From: Pseudomonadota bacterium
Lineage (GTDB): Bacteria; Pseudomonadota; Alphaproteobacteria; Rhizobiales; Xanthobacteraceae
Direction of reading: 5' to 3'
Assembly (NCBI GenBank): GCA_023386885.1
Contig: JAEWIX010000084.1
Coordinates: forward strand, 8,377-72,376
Length of the DNA stretch: 64,000 nt
The notes beneath the pieces were generated by a model. The model was not told the DNA's origin and ran no database searches. It saw nothing but the letters and a program-made list of their open reading frames with translations. This document shows positions 51,562 to 60,850 of this stretch, piece by piece; position 1 is the stretch's first letter; the number at the start of each line of letters is the position of its first letter. The position numbers and the translations under genes were made by a program.

Positions 51562-53973
51562 ATGACACAGAAGCTCGCATTGTGGTTTCTCGCTCCGGGA
51601 TTGGCGCTGGCCGCGCAGGCCGCTCAGGCGCAGCAGATGCTCCCTGAAATTCAGGTCGTTGCCGACACACCATTGCGAGGCACCGGCATCGACCGCGACA
51701 AGGTCCCCTCCACCGTCACCACCGTCCATGCCGACGACTTCCAGCGCACGGCGTCGCCGAACCTCACCGACACCTTGTTCCAGCGCGTTCCCGGCATCAG
51801 CCTGTCGGACCCCAACGGCAACAGCGCGCAGCAGGAAATCCGCTATCGCGGCTTCGCGGCCTCACCGCTGCAAGGCACGCCGCAAGGGATCGCCGCCTAC
51901 ATGAACGGCATCCGCCTCAACGAGGCCTTCGGCGATACGGTCAATTGGGACCTGATCCCGACCAACGCCATCCAGCAGGCGGACGTCTTCACCAACAATC
52001 CGATCTTTGGCCTCAACGCGCTTGGCGGTGCCATCAGCCTGCAAACCAAGAACGGCTTTACCTGGCAGGGTTTTGAGCAGGAAATCTCGGGCGGCTCCTA
52101 CGGTCGCGTCCAGGGCGGCATGCAGTATGGTGCCGAATTCGGCAACTGGAGCACCTATTTCGCCGCGCAAGGGTCGCACGACAACGGTTGGCGGCAGAAG
52201 TCTCCATCGACGCTCGGCCGCTTTTACGGCGACATCGGCTGGCGCGACGATAAGGCGGAATTTCATTTGTTCGGATCGATCGCAACCTCGTCGTTCGGCG
52301 TCGCCGCCGCTACGCCGATCGAAATGCTGAATCGCGACTGGAGTTCGATCTACACCACGCCGCAAACGACGCAAAACAACATGGCGCTGATCGGCATCAA
52401 CGGCAAATACGCATTGACCGATACCTGGACGTTGCAAGGCAGTCTCTACGGACGCTCGTTCCGTCAATCCCATGTCGATGGCAACGATGGCGATTTCGAG
52501 CGGTGCAACAATTCGTCGTCCTATGCCAATCATCTATGCCTCGAGGACGACGGCTTCGCCCGTCCGGTTCCTTTCCTCGGCGCGGCGGCGCTAGCCTTCC
52601 GCAACCAGTTTGCGATCCTCGACGCCAACAACCAGCCGATCCCCTGTCCGCCCGGCGCCGGCAATACGTGCGGCCCGGTGCCTTATGGCACCATCGACAG
52701 CACCAACACCCGCAGCTCCATGTTCGGCGGAACATTGCAGGCTACCAACGAGGCAAGACTGTTCGACCACGGCAACCGGTTCGTGATCGGCGGCAGCATC
52801 GATCGCGGCAACACCTCCTTCAACGCCAACAGCGTGCTCGGCTACATCTTCCCGGACCTCAGCGTCGGCACCAATGCCGCGATTCCGGGCATGGGATCGG
52901 TCATCCACACCGTCGGCGATGTCGGCTATGCTCCGGTCGGGATCGACACCCGCAATACCTATTACGGCATCTACGCCACCGATACCTTCGACATCACAGA
53001 TCGCCTCGCGCTGACAGCCGGCGCGCGCTACAACATTGCCAAGATCATCGTGCGCGACGTGCTCGGCACCAGCCCCGATCTGAACAGCGACTCGACCTTC
53101 TCACGGATCAATCCGGTCGCCGGCCTGACCTACAAGATCGCACCGTGGCTGACGCTCTATGGTGGCTATTCGGAATCCAACCGAGCACCGACACCGCTCG
53201 AACTTGGCTGCGCCAATCCCGACAAACCGTGCCTGCTGGAAAGCTTCCTGGTGTCGGACCCGCCGCTGAAGCAGGTGGTCGGCCATACCTATGAAGTCGG
53301 CCTGCGCGGAAATTCCCCGCTGTGGGACGGCTCGCTGAACTGGAAGGCGGGCCTGTTCCGCACCGACAGCACCGACGACATCGTCACCCTCGCCAGCAAT
53401 ATCGCAGGCCGCGGTTACTATCAGAACGTGCCGGAGACGCGCCGACAGGGTATCGAACTGTCGGCGGAGTACAAATCGACCCAATGGATGGTTTACGCCA
53501 GCTACAGCTACATCGACGCCACCTACCGCTTCACCGGCGATATCGCTTCGCCAAACAATCCAATAGCGGATGACGACGGCAATCTCCATGTGGTACCGGG
53601 CAATCGCATTCCGGGCATCCCACAACACCAGTTCAAAGCTGGCGTCGATTATCTCGTCACCCCGGAATGGAAGATCGGCGCCGATCTGGTCGGCGTCGGA
53701 AAGCAGCATTTCGTCGGCGACGACACCAACCAGAATGCGATGCTTCCGTCCTATTTCGTCGTCAACCTGCATACGTCCTATCAGGTGTCGAAGAACGTCA
53801 CGCTATTCGCCAACGTCAACAATCTTTTCAACAAGAAGTACGCACTGTTCGGGACCTATTTCGAACCGGAAGGCACCGAGAAGGCGGGCTTGCCGATCGC
53901 GCTCACCGATCAACGCACGCTGGTGCCCGGCATGCCGTTCGCGATCTACGGCGGCATCCGTATCAAGCTGTAG
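51562..53973 (+). CDS. TonB-dependent outer-membrane receptor (LutH-like)
   Basis: An 803-residue receptor from ATG 51562 (GGGGGA upstream). Signal peptide 1-24 (ALAAQAAQAQ), plug domain about 40-150 (DTLFQRVPGISLSDPNG, ALGGAISLQTKNG) and a 22-strand barrel ending in YGGIRIKL, where the last aromatic of the usual C-terminal Phe is replaced by Leu. No STN signalling domain. Located after a Lut/Ped-type ABC set and in the same locus as a lanthanide-type dehydrogenase, it is the best candidate for import of a lanthanide-chelator complex, although vitamin B12, iron or PQQ carriers cannot be excluded. Confidence 0.9.
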   Translation: MTQKLALWFLAPGLALAAQAAQAQQMLPEIQVVADTPLRGTGIDRDKVPSTVTTVHADDFQRTASPNLTDTLFQRVPGISLSDPNGNSAQQEIRYRGFAASPLQGTPQGIAAYMNGIRLNEAFGDTVNWDLIPTNAIQQADVFTNNPIFGLNALGGAISLQTKNGFTWQGFEQEISGGSYGRVQGGMQYGAEFGNWSTYFAAQGSHDNGWRQKSPSTLGRFYGDIGWRDDKAEFHLFGSIATSSFGVAAATPIEMLNRDWSSIYTTPQTTQNNMALIGINGKYALTDTWTLQGSLYGRSFRQSHVDGNDGDFERCNNSSSYANHLCLEDDGFARPVPFLGAAALAFRNQFAILDANNQPIPCPPGAGNTCGPVPYGTIDSTNTRSSMFGGTLQATNEARLFDHGNRFVIGGSIDRGNTSFNANSVLGYIFPDLSVGTNAAIPGMGSVIHTVGDVGYAPVGIDTRNTYYGIYATDTFDITDRLALTAGARYNIAKIIVRDVLGTSPDLNSDSTFSRINPVAGLTYKIAPWLTLYGGYSESNRAPTPLELGCANPDKPCLLESFLVSDPPLKQVVGHTYEVGLRGNSPLWDGSLNWKAGLFRTDSTDDIVTLASNIAGRGYYQNVPETRRQGIELSAEYKSTQWMVYASYSYIDATYRFTGDIASPNNPIADDDGNLHVVPGNRIPGIPQHQFKAGVDYLVTPEWKIGADLVGVGKQHFVGDDTNQNAMLPSYFVVNLHTSYQVSKNVTLFANVNNLFNKKYALFGTYFEPEGTEKAGLPIALTDQRTLVPGMPFAIYGGIRIKL

Positions 53974-53985
53974 CGGGTCGAGGCA

Positions 53986-55347
53986 TCAGACCTGTGTACC
54001 GCACGGGATCATCGCCTCGACAGTCACGCCGCCGCCGGCCGAGGTCACCGTCATACTTCCGCCGAGCGCCATCACCCGTTCGCGCATGCCGGTCATTCCC
54101 AGGCCGAGTTTGTGATCCGGCGGCAAGCCCTTGCCGTTGTCGTTGATGCGAACACAAACGGACGTCCCGGCACTCCCGATTCCGGCAACCGGCTCGATCG
54201 TCACGCCGACCTGCGTTGCGCCGGAATGGCGGAAGGCATTGGTCAAGGCCTCCTGCACCACGCGATAGATCGTCAATTCCACCGTTTCGCCGATCGGCCC
54301 AAGCGCGTCGGAGATGTCGGTGTCCACCGTCACATCAGGATGAGTGCCGCGCCAGAACCGGACCAGCGCGGCGAGCGCCTCACCAAGACCCAGATCGCTC
54401 AAGCCTGCCGGCCGCAACCTGTCGAGCACGCGGCGATTGAACTGTTGCAGGGCGTTGACCTGCTCGAGCATCGCCGCGCCATGCTTGCGCAAGCCTGCGA
54501 TGTCCGGCGTCGCCGCATCGGCCATTCGCATCAGCGCCGTCGCGTGGGCGCGCAACGCGAACAGATAAGGGCCGAATTCGTCGTGCAGTTCGCGGGCGAT
54601 CTCCTTGCGTTCGGCATCCTGCAACGAGACGACTCGCTCCGCGAGCCGTTGCTTGTCCGCGACCGCATCGCCAAGCGTGGCGGCCAGATGATTGAGCTTC
54701 GCGCAGATCGCGGCGATTTCGGGCGAGCCGGTCGGCCCCACGCGCGTATTATAGCGACCCGATTCGATGTCGGTCATGGCGTCCGCCAGCGACTGGATCG
54801 GAGACAGCGCCCGGCTGACCACGAGCATCGTCAGGATCAGCAACACCGCCGCAATGGCCGAGCCGAACTGGATTTGGGTGATAATGCTGTCCCAGATTTC
54901 GGCGATCTCATCGCTTGGATGCGAGGCAATCGAAAGCGTGCCGTAGGATCTTCCATCGACCGCGATCGGAATGCGCAGGCGCGTCGGCTCCGGCCGCACC
55001 ATGGTGACGAACCATTCGGGCGGAGCATCGAACTGGTCATCGGTGCCCCGATCCGAGGCGTCATCGCCGGCCGCACCAGACCGGATGTGCGTCACGCTAA
55101 GATGACGCAACTTCTGCAGCCCCTCGACAATCCCCGTCAGCTTGGCCTGGGGATCCGGGCTACCTTTCAAATCGGCAATCGACGCATCGACAAACTCGCG
55201 CGCCAATCGCATGACGCTGTCATCTTCCGCCTGAATGCGTGGCCCCGCCTCCAGCACCAGGCGCCCGATATTCGCGGCAAGACCGAGCGCCAGGACCAAC
55301 GCAACCAGCAGGTTCAAGCGCGTCCGCAGGGAAAGTTTCTGCCACAT
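53986..55347 (-). CDS. Membrane sensor histidine kinase (HisKA_3/NarX-like)
   Basis: A 453-residue kinase from ATG 55347. Membrane segments at about 10-32 (LNLLVALVLALGLAANIGRLVL) and 170-195 enclose a periplasmic sensor of about 140 residues; HAMP follows (LSPIQSLADAMTDIESGRYNTRV). The phosphoacceptor is in ARELHDEFGPYLFALRAHA near residue 260 and the ATPase boxes are NDNGKGLP and GLGMTGMRERV. It is divergent from the response regulator at 55481, and the two probably form a pair, in position and type like PedS2/PedR2 of Pseudomonas putida, which sense lanthanides. That functional match is inference. Confidence 0.92.
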   Translation of the reverse strand: MWQKLSLRTRLNLLVALVLALGLAANIGRLVLEAGPRIQAEDDSVMRLAREFVDASIADLKGSPDPQAKLTGIVEGLQKLRHLSVTHIRSGAAGDDASDRGTDDQFDAPPEWFVTMVRPEPTRLRIPIAVDGRSYGTLSIASHPSDEIAEIWDSIITQIQFGSAIAAVLLILTMLVVSRALSPIQSLADAMTDIESGRYNTRVGPTGSPEIAAICAKLNHLAATLGDAVADKQRLAERVVSLQDAERKEIARELHDEFGPYLFALRAHATALMRMADAATPDIAGLRKHGAAMLEQVNALQQFNRRVLDRLRPAGLSDLGLGEALAALVRFWRGTHPDVTVDTDISDALGPIGETVELTIYRVVQEALTNAFRHSGATQVGVTIEPVAGIGSAGTSVCVRINDNGKGLPPDHKLGLGMTGMRERVMALGGSMTVTSAGGGVTVEAMIPCGTQV

Positions 55348-55480
55348 CCTCGCATTCCGGTGTGCCGTCGTGCCGCAGGCTCCGGGGAGAGCGTTGACAG
55401 GCGAAATTGGCGACGATCTAATCCGACGGTACAGTATTCTGGCGCGATGGCCAGATGCGCGGTCAATCTCATCGGTCATC

Positions 55481-56128
55481 ATGGCAAGAGCGAAGACGTC
55501 GACCAAACTCCGTGTCCTTATCGTCGACGATCATCCCATCGTGGTGTCGGGCTGCCGGGCCATGCTCGCGAATGAACCGAACATCGTCGTCAACGACGCT
55601 GCAGACGCCGACAGCGGCGAAGCTGCATTCGCCGACGATCCGTCGCAATTGTGCGTCATTGACATCAATCTGCCGGGCGTCTCCGGGTTCGAACTGGCGC
55701 GACGAGTCCTGCGGCGCGATGCCGACGCGCGCATCATCATGTTCAGCATGAACGACGATCCGATCTTCGCGGCGCGGGCAATCGAGACCGGCGCCAAGGG
55801 CTACGTCTCCAAGTCCGGCGACCCCGGCGATCTTGTCAGTGCCATTCGCGCGGTGGCGGAGGGCGGCACCTTCCTGCCCCCGTCGCTGGCGCAAAGCCTC
55901 GCCTTCGCCGGTCCCACCTTTGCCTCGAGCCGACTGGCAAAGCTGACCTCACGCGAGATCGAAATCCTGCGACTGATCGGCGCCGGCAAAAGCCTGACGG
56001 AGATCGCGTGGATGATCAACGCCTCCTACAAGACGGTGGCTAACACATCCTCGATCATTCGCCACAAACTCGGCGTGCGATCCTCGTCCGAACTGGTGCG
56101 CGTGGCAATCGAATCACGACTGGCCTAA
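55481..56128 (+). CDS. LuxR-type response regulator paired with the adjacent kinase
   Basis: Receiver plus LuxR helix-turn-helix, 215 residues from ATG 55481. RVLIVDDHPIVVSGCRAML at the N-terminus, phosphoacceptor Asp in LCVIDINLPGVSG near residue 62, KGYVSKSGDPGDL near 107 and the DNA-binding segment LTSREIEILRLIGAGKSLTEIAWMINASYKTVANTSSIIRHKL. Only 133 bases separate it from the divergent kinase gene. It belongs to a different subgroup from the AgmR-like regulators at 46455 and 58656. Confidence 0.93.
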   Translation: MARAKTSTKLRVLIVDDHPIVVSGCRAMLANEPNIVVNDAADADSGEAAFADDPSQLCVIDINLPGVSGFELARRVLRRDADARIIMFSMNDDPIFAARAIETGAKGYVSKSGDPGDLVSAIRAVAEGGTFLPPSLAQSLAFAGPTFASSRLAKLTSREIEILRLIGAGKSLTEIAWMINASYKTVANTSSIIRHKLGVRSSSELVRVAIESRLA

Positions 56129-56137
56129 ATCGCAGCG

Positions 56138-56899
56138 TTATGCGCGCGTGGCGTCGGGCATGTAAGCCGGAACGCGTGCGCCGACCTCCCTCGCGATCTC
56201 GTCGATCGTCGCCTTGCTGCGCGCGCCGCGCGGCGGCGGTAAACTCATTTCGACCGCAACGCTGGCAGGCCGCGCTGAGAGGAAGAACAGCTTGTCCGCC
56301 AGTTGGATGGCATCGTTCAAATCGTGGGTCACCAGCAGCGTCGTGACCCGCTCGCGTTGCGTCAGCGTCGTCAATTCCTCACGCAATCGCGCGGCGACCG
56401 CGACATCCAGCGACACGAACGGCTCATCGAGCAGCAGAAAATCCGGCCGCACCGCGAAGGCCCGTGCAATCGCCACGCGCCGCGCCAGTCCAAGCGACAA
56501 CTCTCCCGGATAGTGCGACAGATGCGCCCCCAACCCCAGCGTCTCGATCAGGCCATCGAGCTTATCCAGGGTTTCATCCGGCGACAGAACGAGGCGGAGA
56601 TTGTCGGCCACCGTGCGCCACGGCAACAGACGCGGCTCCTGAAACACCATGCCGAGCCGGCCGCGCCCCGGAATCCGCCGTTCACCAGTGAAATCCGGAT
56701 CGAGACCCGCGGCGATATGCAGAATGGTGGTCTTGCCGCAGCCGGACGGACCGATCAATGCGCCGAACGAAAATGCATCGAGTTGCAGGTGAAGGTCGCG
56801 AATGACCTCGACCGGCTTTCCTTCCGCCGAGACAAAGGCTTTCGAATCGATGCGAATTTCAAGCGGCGTTGCGGCGCCAGCGGTTCGTGCGTCGTTCAA
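56138..56899 (-). CDS. ABC transporter ATP-binding protein (SsuB/TauB/NrtD-like)
   Basis: ATPase of the nitrate/sulfonate/taurine importer group. Walker A GPSGCGKTTILHI near residue 50, Q-loop VFQEPRLLPW, signature LSLGLARRVAIARAF near 130 (Leu replaces the second Gly of LSGGQ), Walker B FLLLDEPFVSLD and LLVTHDLNDAIQ. The start is uncertain: TTG 56899 gives 253 residues with a short overlap with the permease; ATG 56956 gives 272 with a 98-base overlap. It is the last gene of a three-gene minus-strand operon. Confidence 0.88.
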   Translation of the reverse strand: MNDARTAGAATPLEIRIDSKAFVSAEGKPVEVIRDLHLQLDAFSFGALIGPSGCGKTTILHIAAGLDPDFTGERRIPGRGRLGMVFQEPRLLPWRTVADNLRLVLSPDETLDKLDGLIETLGLGAHLSHYPGELSLGLARRVAIARAFAVRPDFLLLDEPFVSLDVAVAARLREELTTLTQRERVTTLLVTHDLNDAIQLADKLFFLSARPASVAVEMSLPPPRGARSKATIDEIAREVGARVPAYMPDATRA

Positions 56900-57596
56900 G
56901 CGGTTGCACCAGAAATGTTTCGATGGCGAGCATAAGCGCGACGAAAGAGATCGCATAGCTCAAAATCCGCGTCATATCGAACAGCGAGAACGACGAGCCG
57001 AGCACGAATCCGACGCCGTTGGGCCGCCCCAGCAGTTCGACTACCAGCACGATTTTCCAGATGATCGACAGCCCCGAGCGCGACACCGCCGCGAGATACG
57101 GCGCCAGTTGCGGAAGTACGACGTTTCGCAGCTTCGATTGCCAGGTGAAGCGGAACGCCTGCGCCATGTCATCGAGCGCGGGATCGAGCGAGCGTGCGCC
57201 CTCTCGCGTCACCACGATCACGTTCGGCAACTTGTTGAGCGCCACCGCGACGATGGCTGCAGTCTCGTTGAGTCCGATCCAGATGTAAGCGAAAATAATG
57301 ATGACCAGCGCCGGCAGATTGAGCAATACCACCAGCCAAGGATCGGCATAACGATCGATCAATTTCGAGCGCCCCATCGCGTAACCGCCCGCGACGCCCA
57401 GCGTGAAGGCGATGGCAAACGCCGCCGCCACGCGCGCCAGCGTACAAGCCATCTGGAACGGCAATTCGCCCGATCGCGTATCGGTCACGATCATTTCGCC
57501 GACGCTCATCGGGCTCGGCAGTAATGGCGACTGCGCCAGCCATGCGATCAGCGCCCATAGGCCAAGCAACACCGCCAGCGAGACAATCTTCGCCAA
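56859..57596 (-). CDS. ABC transporter permease (SsuC/TauC-like)
   Basis: Integral membrane permease of 245 residues, started from TTG 57596, which has GGAGG 7 bases upstream. Six or so membrane segments and the coupling loop around MAQAFRFTWQSKLRNVVLPQLAPYL near residue 145 (the EAA loop) are clear. The preceding binding-protein stop lies only a few bases upstream. With the binding protein and ATPase it forms an importer whose substrate could be a sulfonate, a nitrile or, given the locus, a metal chelator or cofactor precursor. Confidence 0.92.
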   Translation of the reverse strand: MAKIVSLAVLLGLWALIAWLAQSPLLPSPMSVGEMIVTDTRSGELPFQMACTLARVAAAFAIAFTLGVAGGYAMGRSKLIDRYADPWLVVLLNLPALVIIIFAYIWIGLNETAAIVAVALNKLPNVIVVTREGARSLDPALDDMAQAFRFTWQSKLRNVVLPQLAPYLAAVSRSGLSIIWKIVLVVELLGRPNGVGFVLGSSFSLFDMTRILSYAISFVALMLAIETFLVQPLERRTNRWRRNAA

Positions 57597-57599
57597 CGC

Positions 57600-58568
57600 T
57601 CATCCTCCAGATGACGAGCGATGATAATACATGCCCACGGGAATTTCCTTCACCGGACCGAGCAGCGTCGGGCCGGCAATATCGGTCAGCGTCTTGAACA
57701 GTGTCCGAGCGTCGGCTTCCTCCGCAAGGATGGTCCGGCGCGGGATGCCTTCCCGCGTACGGTCGCGATAGGCAAGAAAAGTGGCCTGATCCTCGGCCTG
57801 CATCAGCGGGCGCAGCGCTTCCCACTCCGCATCGGATTGCGTCAGAATGTCGTTGGCCTGCTGCACGACGGTCAGGAACCGTTCGATGACATCCCTGTGA
57901 GTCGCAGCGAACTTCTCGGAGAAGACATAGCCGGTCAGCGCCAGCGGTTCCTTCAAGCCAAGTTCGATCTGCGCCGCGCGGATATCGTAGAGCCGGCGAT
58001 AGCCGCGTGCTTCCAGCCGCGCGCAAAAATTCCAGTAATTGAGATTGGCCTGCGATTCACCTTGCAATGTCTTCTGGAACATCAGCGGCGGTGCACCGTA
58101 TTGCAGCGTGACGTCGCGCTTGAGATTCAAACCACGGCGGATCGCGGCGGCCTGCACGATAAGCCAGCTTTTGTCGAGCGGGCCGCCGGCGATCGACAGG
58201 GTTTGACCCTTGAGATCGGCGAGTTTTTGCAGCGACGCATCCTGCTTCACCATGATCGCACCGATCGCGGTCGAGTACGGATAGAATTGCAGCCGGGTGC
58301 CGAGCGCCCGCTCGCGCGCGACCCACAGCCAGTCCACCACCGCGACATCTACGGATCCGGCATTGAGCGCCAGCTTTCCGGCATCGGCCGACGACATTTC
58401 GGTGAGCTTGAGATCGAGATTGGCCGCGGTCGCCAGTCCATGTCGTTTGATCACATCGAGTTGCCAGGCGAACGTACCGGTCTTTTGCAAACCGACACGG
58501 AGCACGTCGGCGGCGAAGGACGGCGCGGCAACGCAGATCAGAATGGCGGCGATAACGATGCGGAGCAT
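57600..58568 (-). CDS. ABC transporter substrate-binding protein (NMT1/SsuA-like)
   Basis: Type II periplasmic binding protein, 322 residues from ATG 58568 (GAGGAAGTTACC upstream). Signal peptide MLRIVIAAILICVAAPSFA-ADVLRVGLQKTGTFAW. Middle segments SVDVAVVDWLWVARERAL and LKGQTLSIAGGPLDKSW fit SsuA/ThiY-like proteins. It heads the operon. The sequence is close to binding proteins seen beside PQQ dehydrogenases, but ligand is unknown. Confidence 0.9.
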   Translation of the reverse strand: MLRIVIAAILICVAAPSFAADVLRVGLQKTGTFAWQLDVIKRHGLATAANLDLKLTEMSSADAGKLALNAGSVDVAVVDWLWVARERALGTRLQFYPYSTAIGAIMVKQDASLQKLADLKGQTLSIAGGPLDKSWLIVQAAAIRRGLNLKRDVTLQYGAPPLMFQKTLQGESQANLNYWNFCARLEARGYRRLYDIRAAQIELGLKEPLALTGYVFSEKFAATHRDVIERFLTVVQQANDILTQSDAEWEALRPLMQAEDQATFLAYRDRTREGIPRRTILAEEADARTLFKTLTDIAGPTLLGPVKEIPVGMYYHRSSSGG

Positions 58569-58655
58569 GAAAGGTAACTTCCTCGAGCTGTTCTGAACCT
58601 GCCGGCTCAGCATCCATGTTGCATCGTTAATGACGATCGAACCATCCTGCTACAT

Positions 58656-59390
58656 TCAGCGGCGCTTGGCCGTTCCCACAGTTTCAGCAGGTTTATGATC
58701 GCCGCTCTCGACCGCCGCAACCTCGCTCTTGCCGCCGCCGCGCTTCTTCGGAACCGGCAGGCTGATTTTGCCGATCTCGATCACCGCCTTGTTACGACTG
58801 AACAGCTTCAGCTTACGCAGGATTTCGGTCACATGCGCCTTGACCGTGGATTCCGCGAGTTTCAGTTCGGCGGCGATATGCTTGTTTTGATAGCCGCGAC
58901 GTATCAGATCAAGCACGCGAAGCTGTTGTGGTGTCAATTCCTGCAGGCGCTGACGTAGCGCCTGAGTGAAATCGGTGTCACCGCGCTCACCCGAGACGAC
59001 GAAATTTTTCGGGACCGCGACCGAACCGCTCAGCACGCAATCGATGGCCTGAGCCAACTCGCTCTTGGATGTCGATTTGGGCAGATAGCCGGCGGCTCCA
59101 AGGGAAAGCGCCTCGCTGACGACCTCTTGGTCCTCATGACTCGAGACGATTGCGACCGGCAGCCGTGGATACGTCTCCCGTAACCGCATGAAGCCGGAAA
59201 ACCCGGTCGCATCGGGCAAGGACAGATCGAGCAACGCCAGATCGATCCCCTTTTTCTCGGCAAGAATATGTAATGCGCCCTTGATCGACATGGTTTCAAA
59301 AATCACCGCATCGGGATGCGCCTGACGCACGGCATTGCCCAAGGCTTCGCGAAACAGCGGGTGATCGTCGATGATCAGGAAATTCGTCAT
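58656..59390 (-). CDS. LuxR-type response regulator (AgmR/ErdR-like), copy 2
   Basis: Receiver plus LuxR helix-turn-helix, 244 residues. MTNFLIIDDHPLFREALG at the start, Asp in LALLDLSLPDATG near residue 54, Lys in LPKSTSKSEL near 103 and DNA-binding LTPQQLRVLDLIRRGYQNKHIAAELKLAESTVKAHVTEILRKL. Very similar to the regulator at 46455. The basic tail (KKRGGGK and a final KRR) is unusual. It precedes the alcohol dehydrogenase genes on the same strand, so it is a strong candidate activator for them. Confidence 0.93.
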   Translation of the reverse strand: MTNFLIIDDHPLFREALGNAVRQAHPDAVIFETMSIKGALHILAEKKGIDLALLDLSLPDATGFSGFMRLRETYPRLPVAIVSSHEDQEVVSEALSLGAAGYLPKSTSKSELAQAIDCVLSGSVAVPKNFVVSGERGDTDFTQALRQRLQELTPQQLRVLDLIRRGYQNKHIAAELKLAESTVKAHVTEILRKLKLFSRNKAVIEIGKISLPVPKKRGGGKSEVAAVESGDHKPAETVGTAKRR

Positions 59391-59611
59391 CTGCAGCCCC
59401 CGTCAGCGGCCGGCCACATCGCGCATGCATCGCGGACACCCAAGTCGCGAACCGATCCGGTACCAACGCGGTTCAACTTCAGCATGCACCTTCCGCGACA
59501 GTGGCCATCGTTACGAAGGTCGGAATCAACAGCGAACGGAACCCATGACGTCCGATGCGCCCCACTATAGCGCTTTCACGCGTTGTGGAAACCGGCTCAT
59601 TCGAAAACGTC

Positions 59612-60799
59612 CTAGTTTCCTGCCGGCGCCTGCACGGTGAGCAGATAGGCATAGACGTCGTTGAGCTGCTTGTCGTCGAAGACGTCCTTCCATGCCGGCA
59701 TTCCCTTCGAAGGGCGACCCTCATGAACCGTCTTCCAGTACGCATCGCGCATATCGTCGCCATACTTTTTGTGCAGCCGGCGAAGATCGATATGTCGCTC
59801 GCTCTGCACTGCATCCGGTCCGTGACAATGCGCACAGGTTCCGTTGAAAATCTCGCGGCCGCTGGTGACCGCTTCGGAATCGTTCTCGCGACTCTTGATG
59901 ACCTCGGGAGTGAGCGGTGCAGGCGCGGCAGTCGCGTCAGCAAGCACCAGCGGTCTGGCTTGCGTCTCCGCCGAGGCCAGCCGAACCAGAGGCTGCGCAA
60001 GGGCCGTCAGCTTGACCGGCGTATCGGTCGGCAACCCGTACTTCTCGATGAGGCCGGGAATGATCGATTCCACTTTCGGCAGCGCTGCATCGATCTGGTC
60101 GCGTAGCTCCGTCGATCCCTTGGCAAAGCCGATGGCGACCGGCCACGACAGGCCGTCACCGTCCGCACTCTGAATTTCGTACTTGCCGCCATAAACCGTT
60201 TTGTTGAGCCAGCCTGCAACCGGCCCCCAGATGAAGGCGACGTCGGCCCTGCCCTGATCCAGCGCTTTCATGCCGTCTTCAGGACTGATCACGGTCACCT
60301 TTTCAATTTCATCACGCTGCGCCAGCATGTTTTGCGGCGTCGTCTGGTATTGAACCGCGACACGCAACTGCTTCAGATCGACAAGTCCAGAAATCTTGCG
60401 GCCTTTCGCCGTCACCAGGGCATAACCTTCCTTCACGATCGGCTTGGAGAAAATCACCGCCGGCCCCATGAAATCGGTGGTGGGCGTCAGTCCGATCATC
60501 GCATCACATTGCTTGCCGAGCAGGGTCACCCGCACGGTCCGCTTGCCGAAATACGATTTGTACCAGTCATAGACGACCGGGCGGTCGAGCGCTTTCGCCA
60601 ATGCCTGACCGATCTCGAGATAGAGTCCGGGATTGGCCGGATCGTCGCTCGAGAACGGCAGGTTGGTCGGATCGGCACAGAACCTCAACGGCTGACGATC
60701 ATCCGCAACAGCCTGCGAGGCTGGCGCGACCAACGATAACGCAACGACAAGAGCAGGGATGCCTGCAAGAACACGAGAGGTTCGGCGATTGAATGACAT
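59612..60799 (-). CDS. MxaJ/XoxJ-like binding-protein domain fused to a c-type cytochrome (XoxG-like)
   Basis: Exported fusion of 395 residues from ATG 60799; another start at 60829 also has a ribosome site. Residues 1-32 are a signal peptide with RR. Residues about 36-270 are a type II binding-protein domain of the quinoprotein dehydrogenase-associated (MxaJ/XoxJ) family: LRFCADPTNLPFSSDDPANPG at its start and the DAMIGLTPT segment. An Ala/Pro-rich linker (about 275-310) leads to a cytochrome c domain with haem motif CAHCH at 322-326 and axial Met367 in KGMPAW. It lies 51 bases downstream of the PQQ dehydrogenase stop, so it should serve as its electron acceptor and partner. Normally XoxJ and XoxG are separate genes. 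Confidence 0.9.
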   Translation of the reverse strand: MSFNRRTSRVLAGIPALVVALSLVAPASQAVADDRQPLRFCADPTNLPFSSDDPANPGLYLEIGQALAKALDRPVVYDWYKSYFGKRTVRVTLLGKQCDAMIGLTPTTDFMGPAVIFSKPIVKEGYALVTAKGRKISGLVDLKQLRVAVQYQTTPQNMLAQRDEIEKVTVISPEDGMKALDQGRADVAFIWGPVAGWLNKTVYGGKYEIQSADGDGLSWPVAIGFAKGSTELRDQIDAALPKVESIIPGLIEKYGLPTDTPVKLTALAQPLVRLASAETQARPLVLADATAAPAPLTPEVIKSRENDSEAVTSGREIFNGTCAHCHGPDAVQSERHIDLRRLHKKYGDDMRDAYWKTVHEGRPSKGMPAWKDVFDDKQLNDVYAYLLTVQAPAGN

Positions 60800-60850
60800 T
60801 CCGTTCCACTCCGACGAATTTGCAAGCATCCCTGGCTCCCTTTGGTTGCG

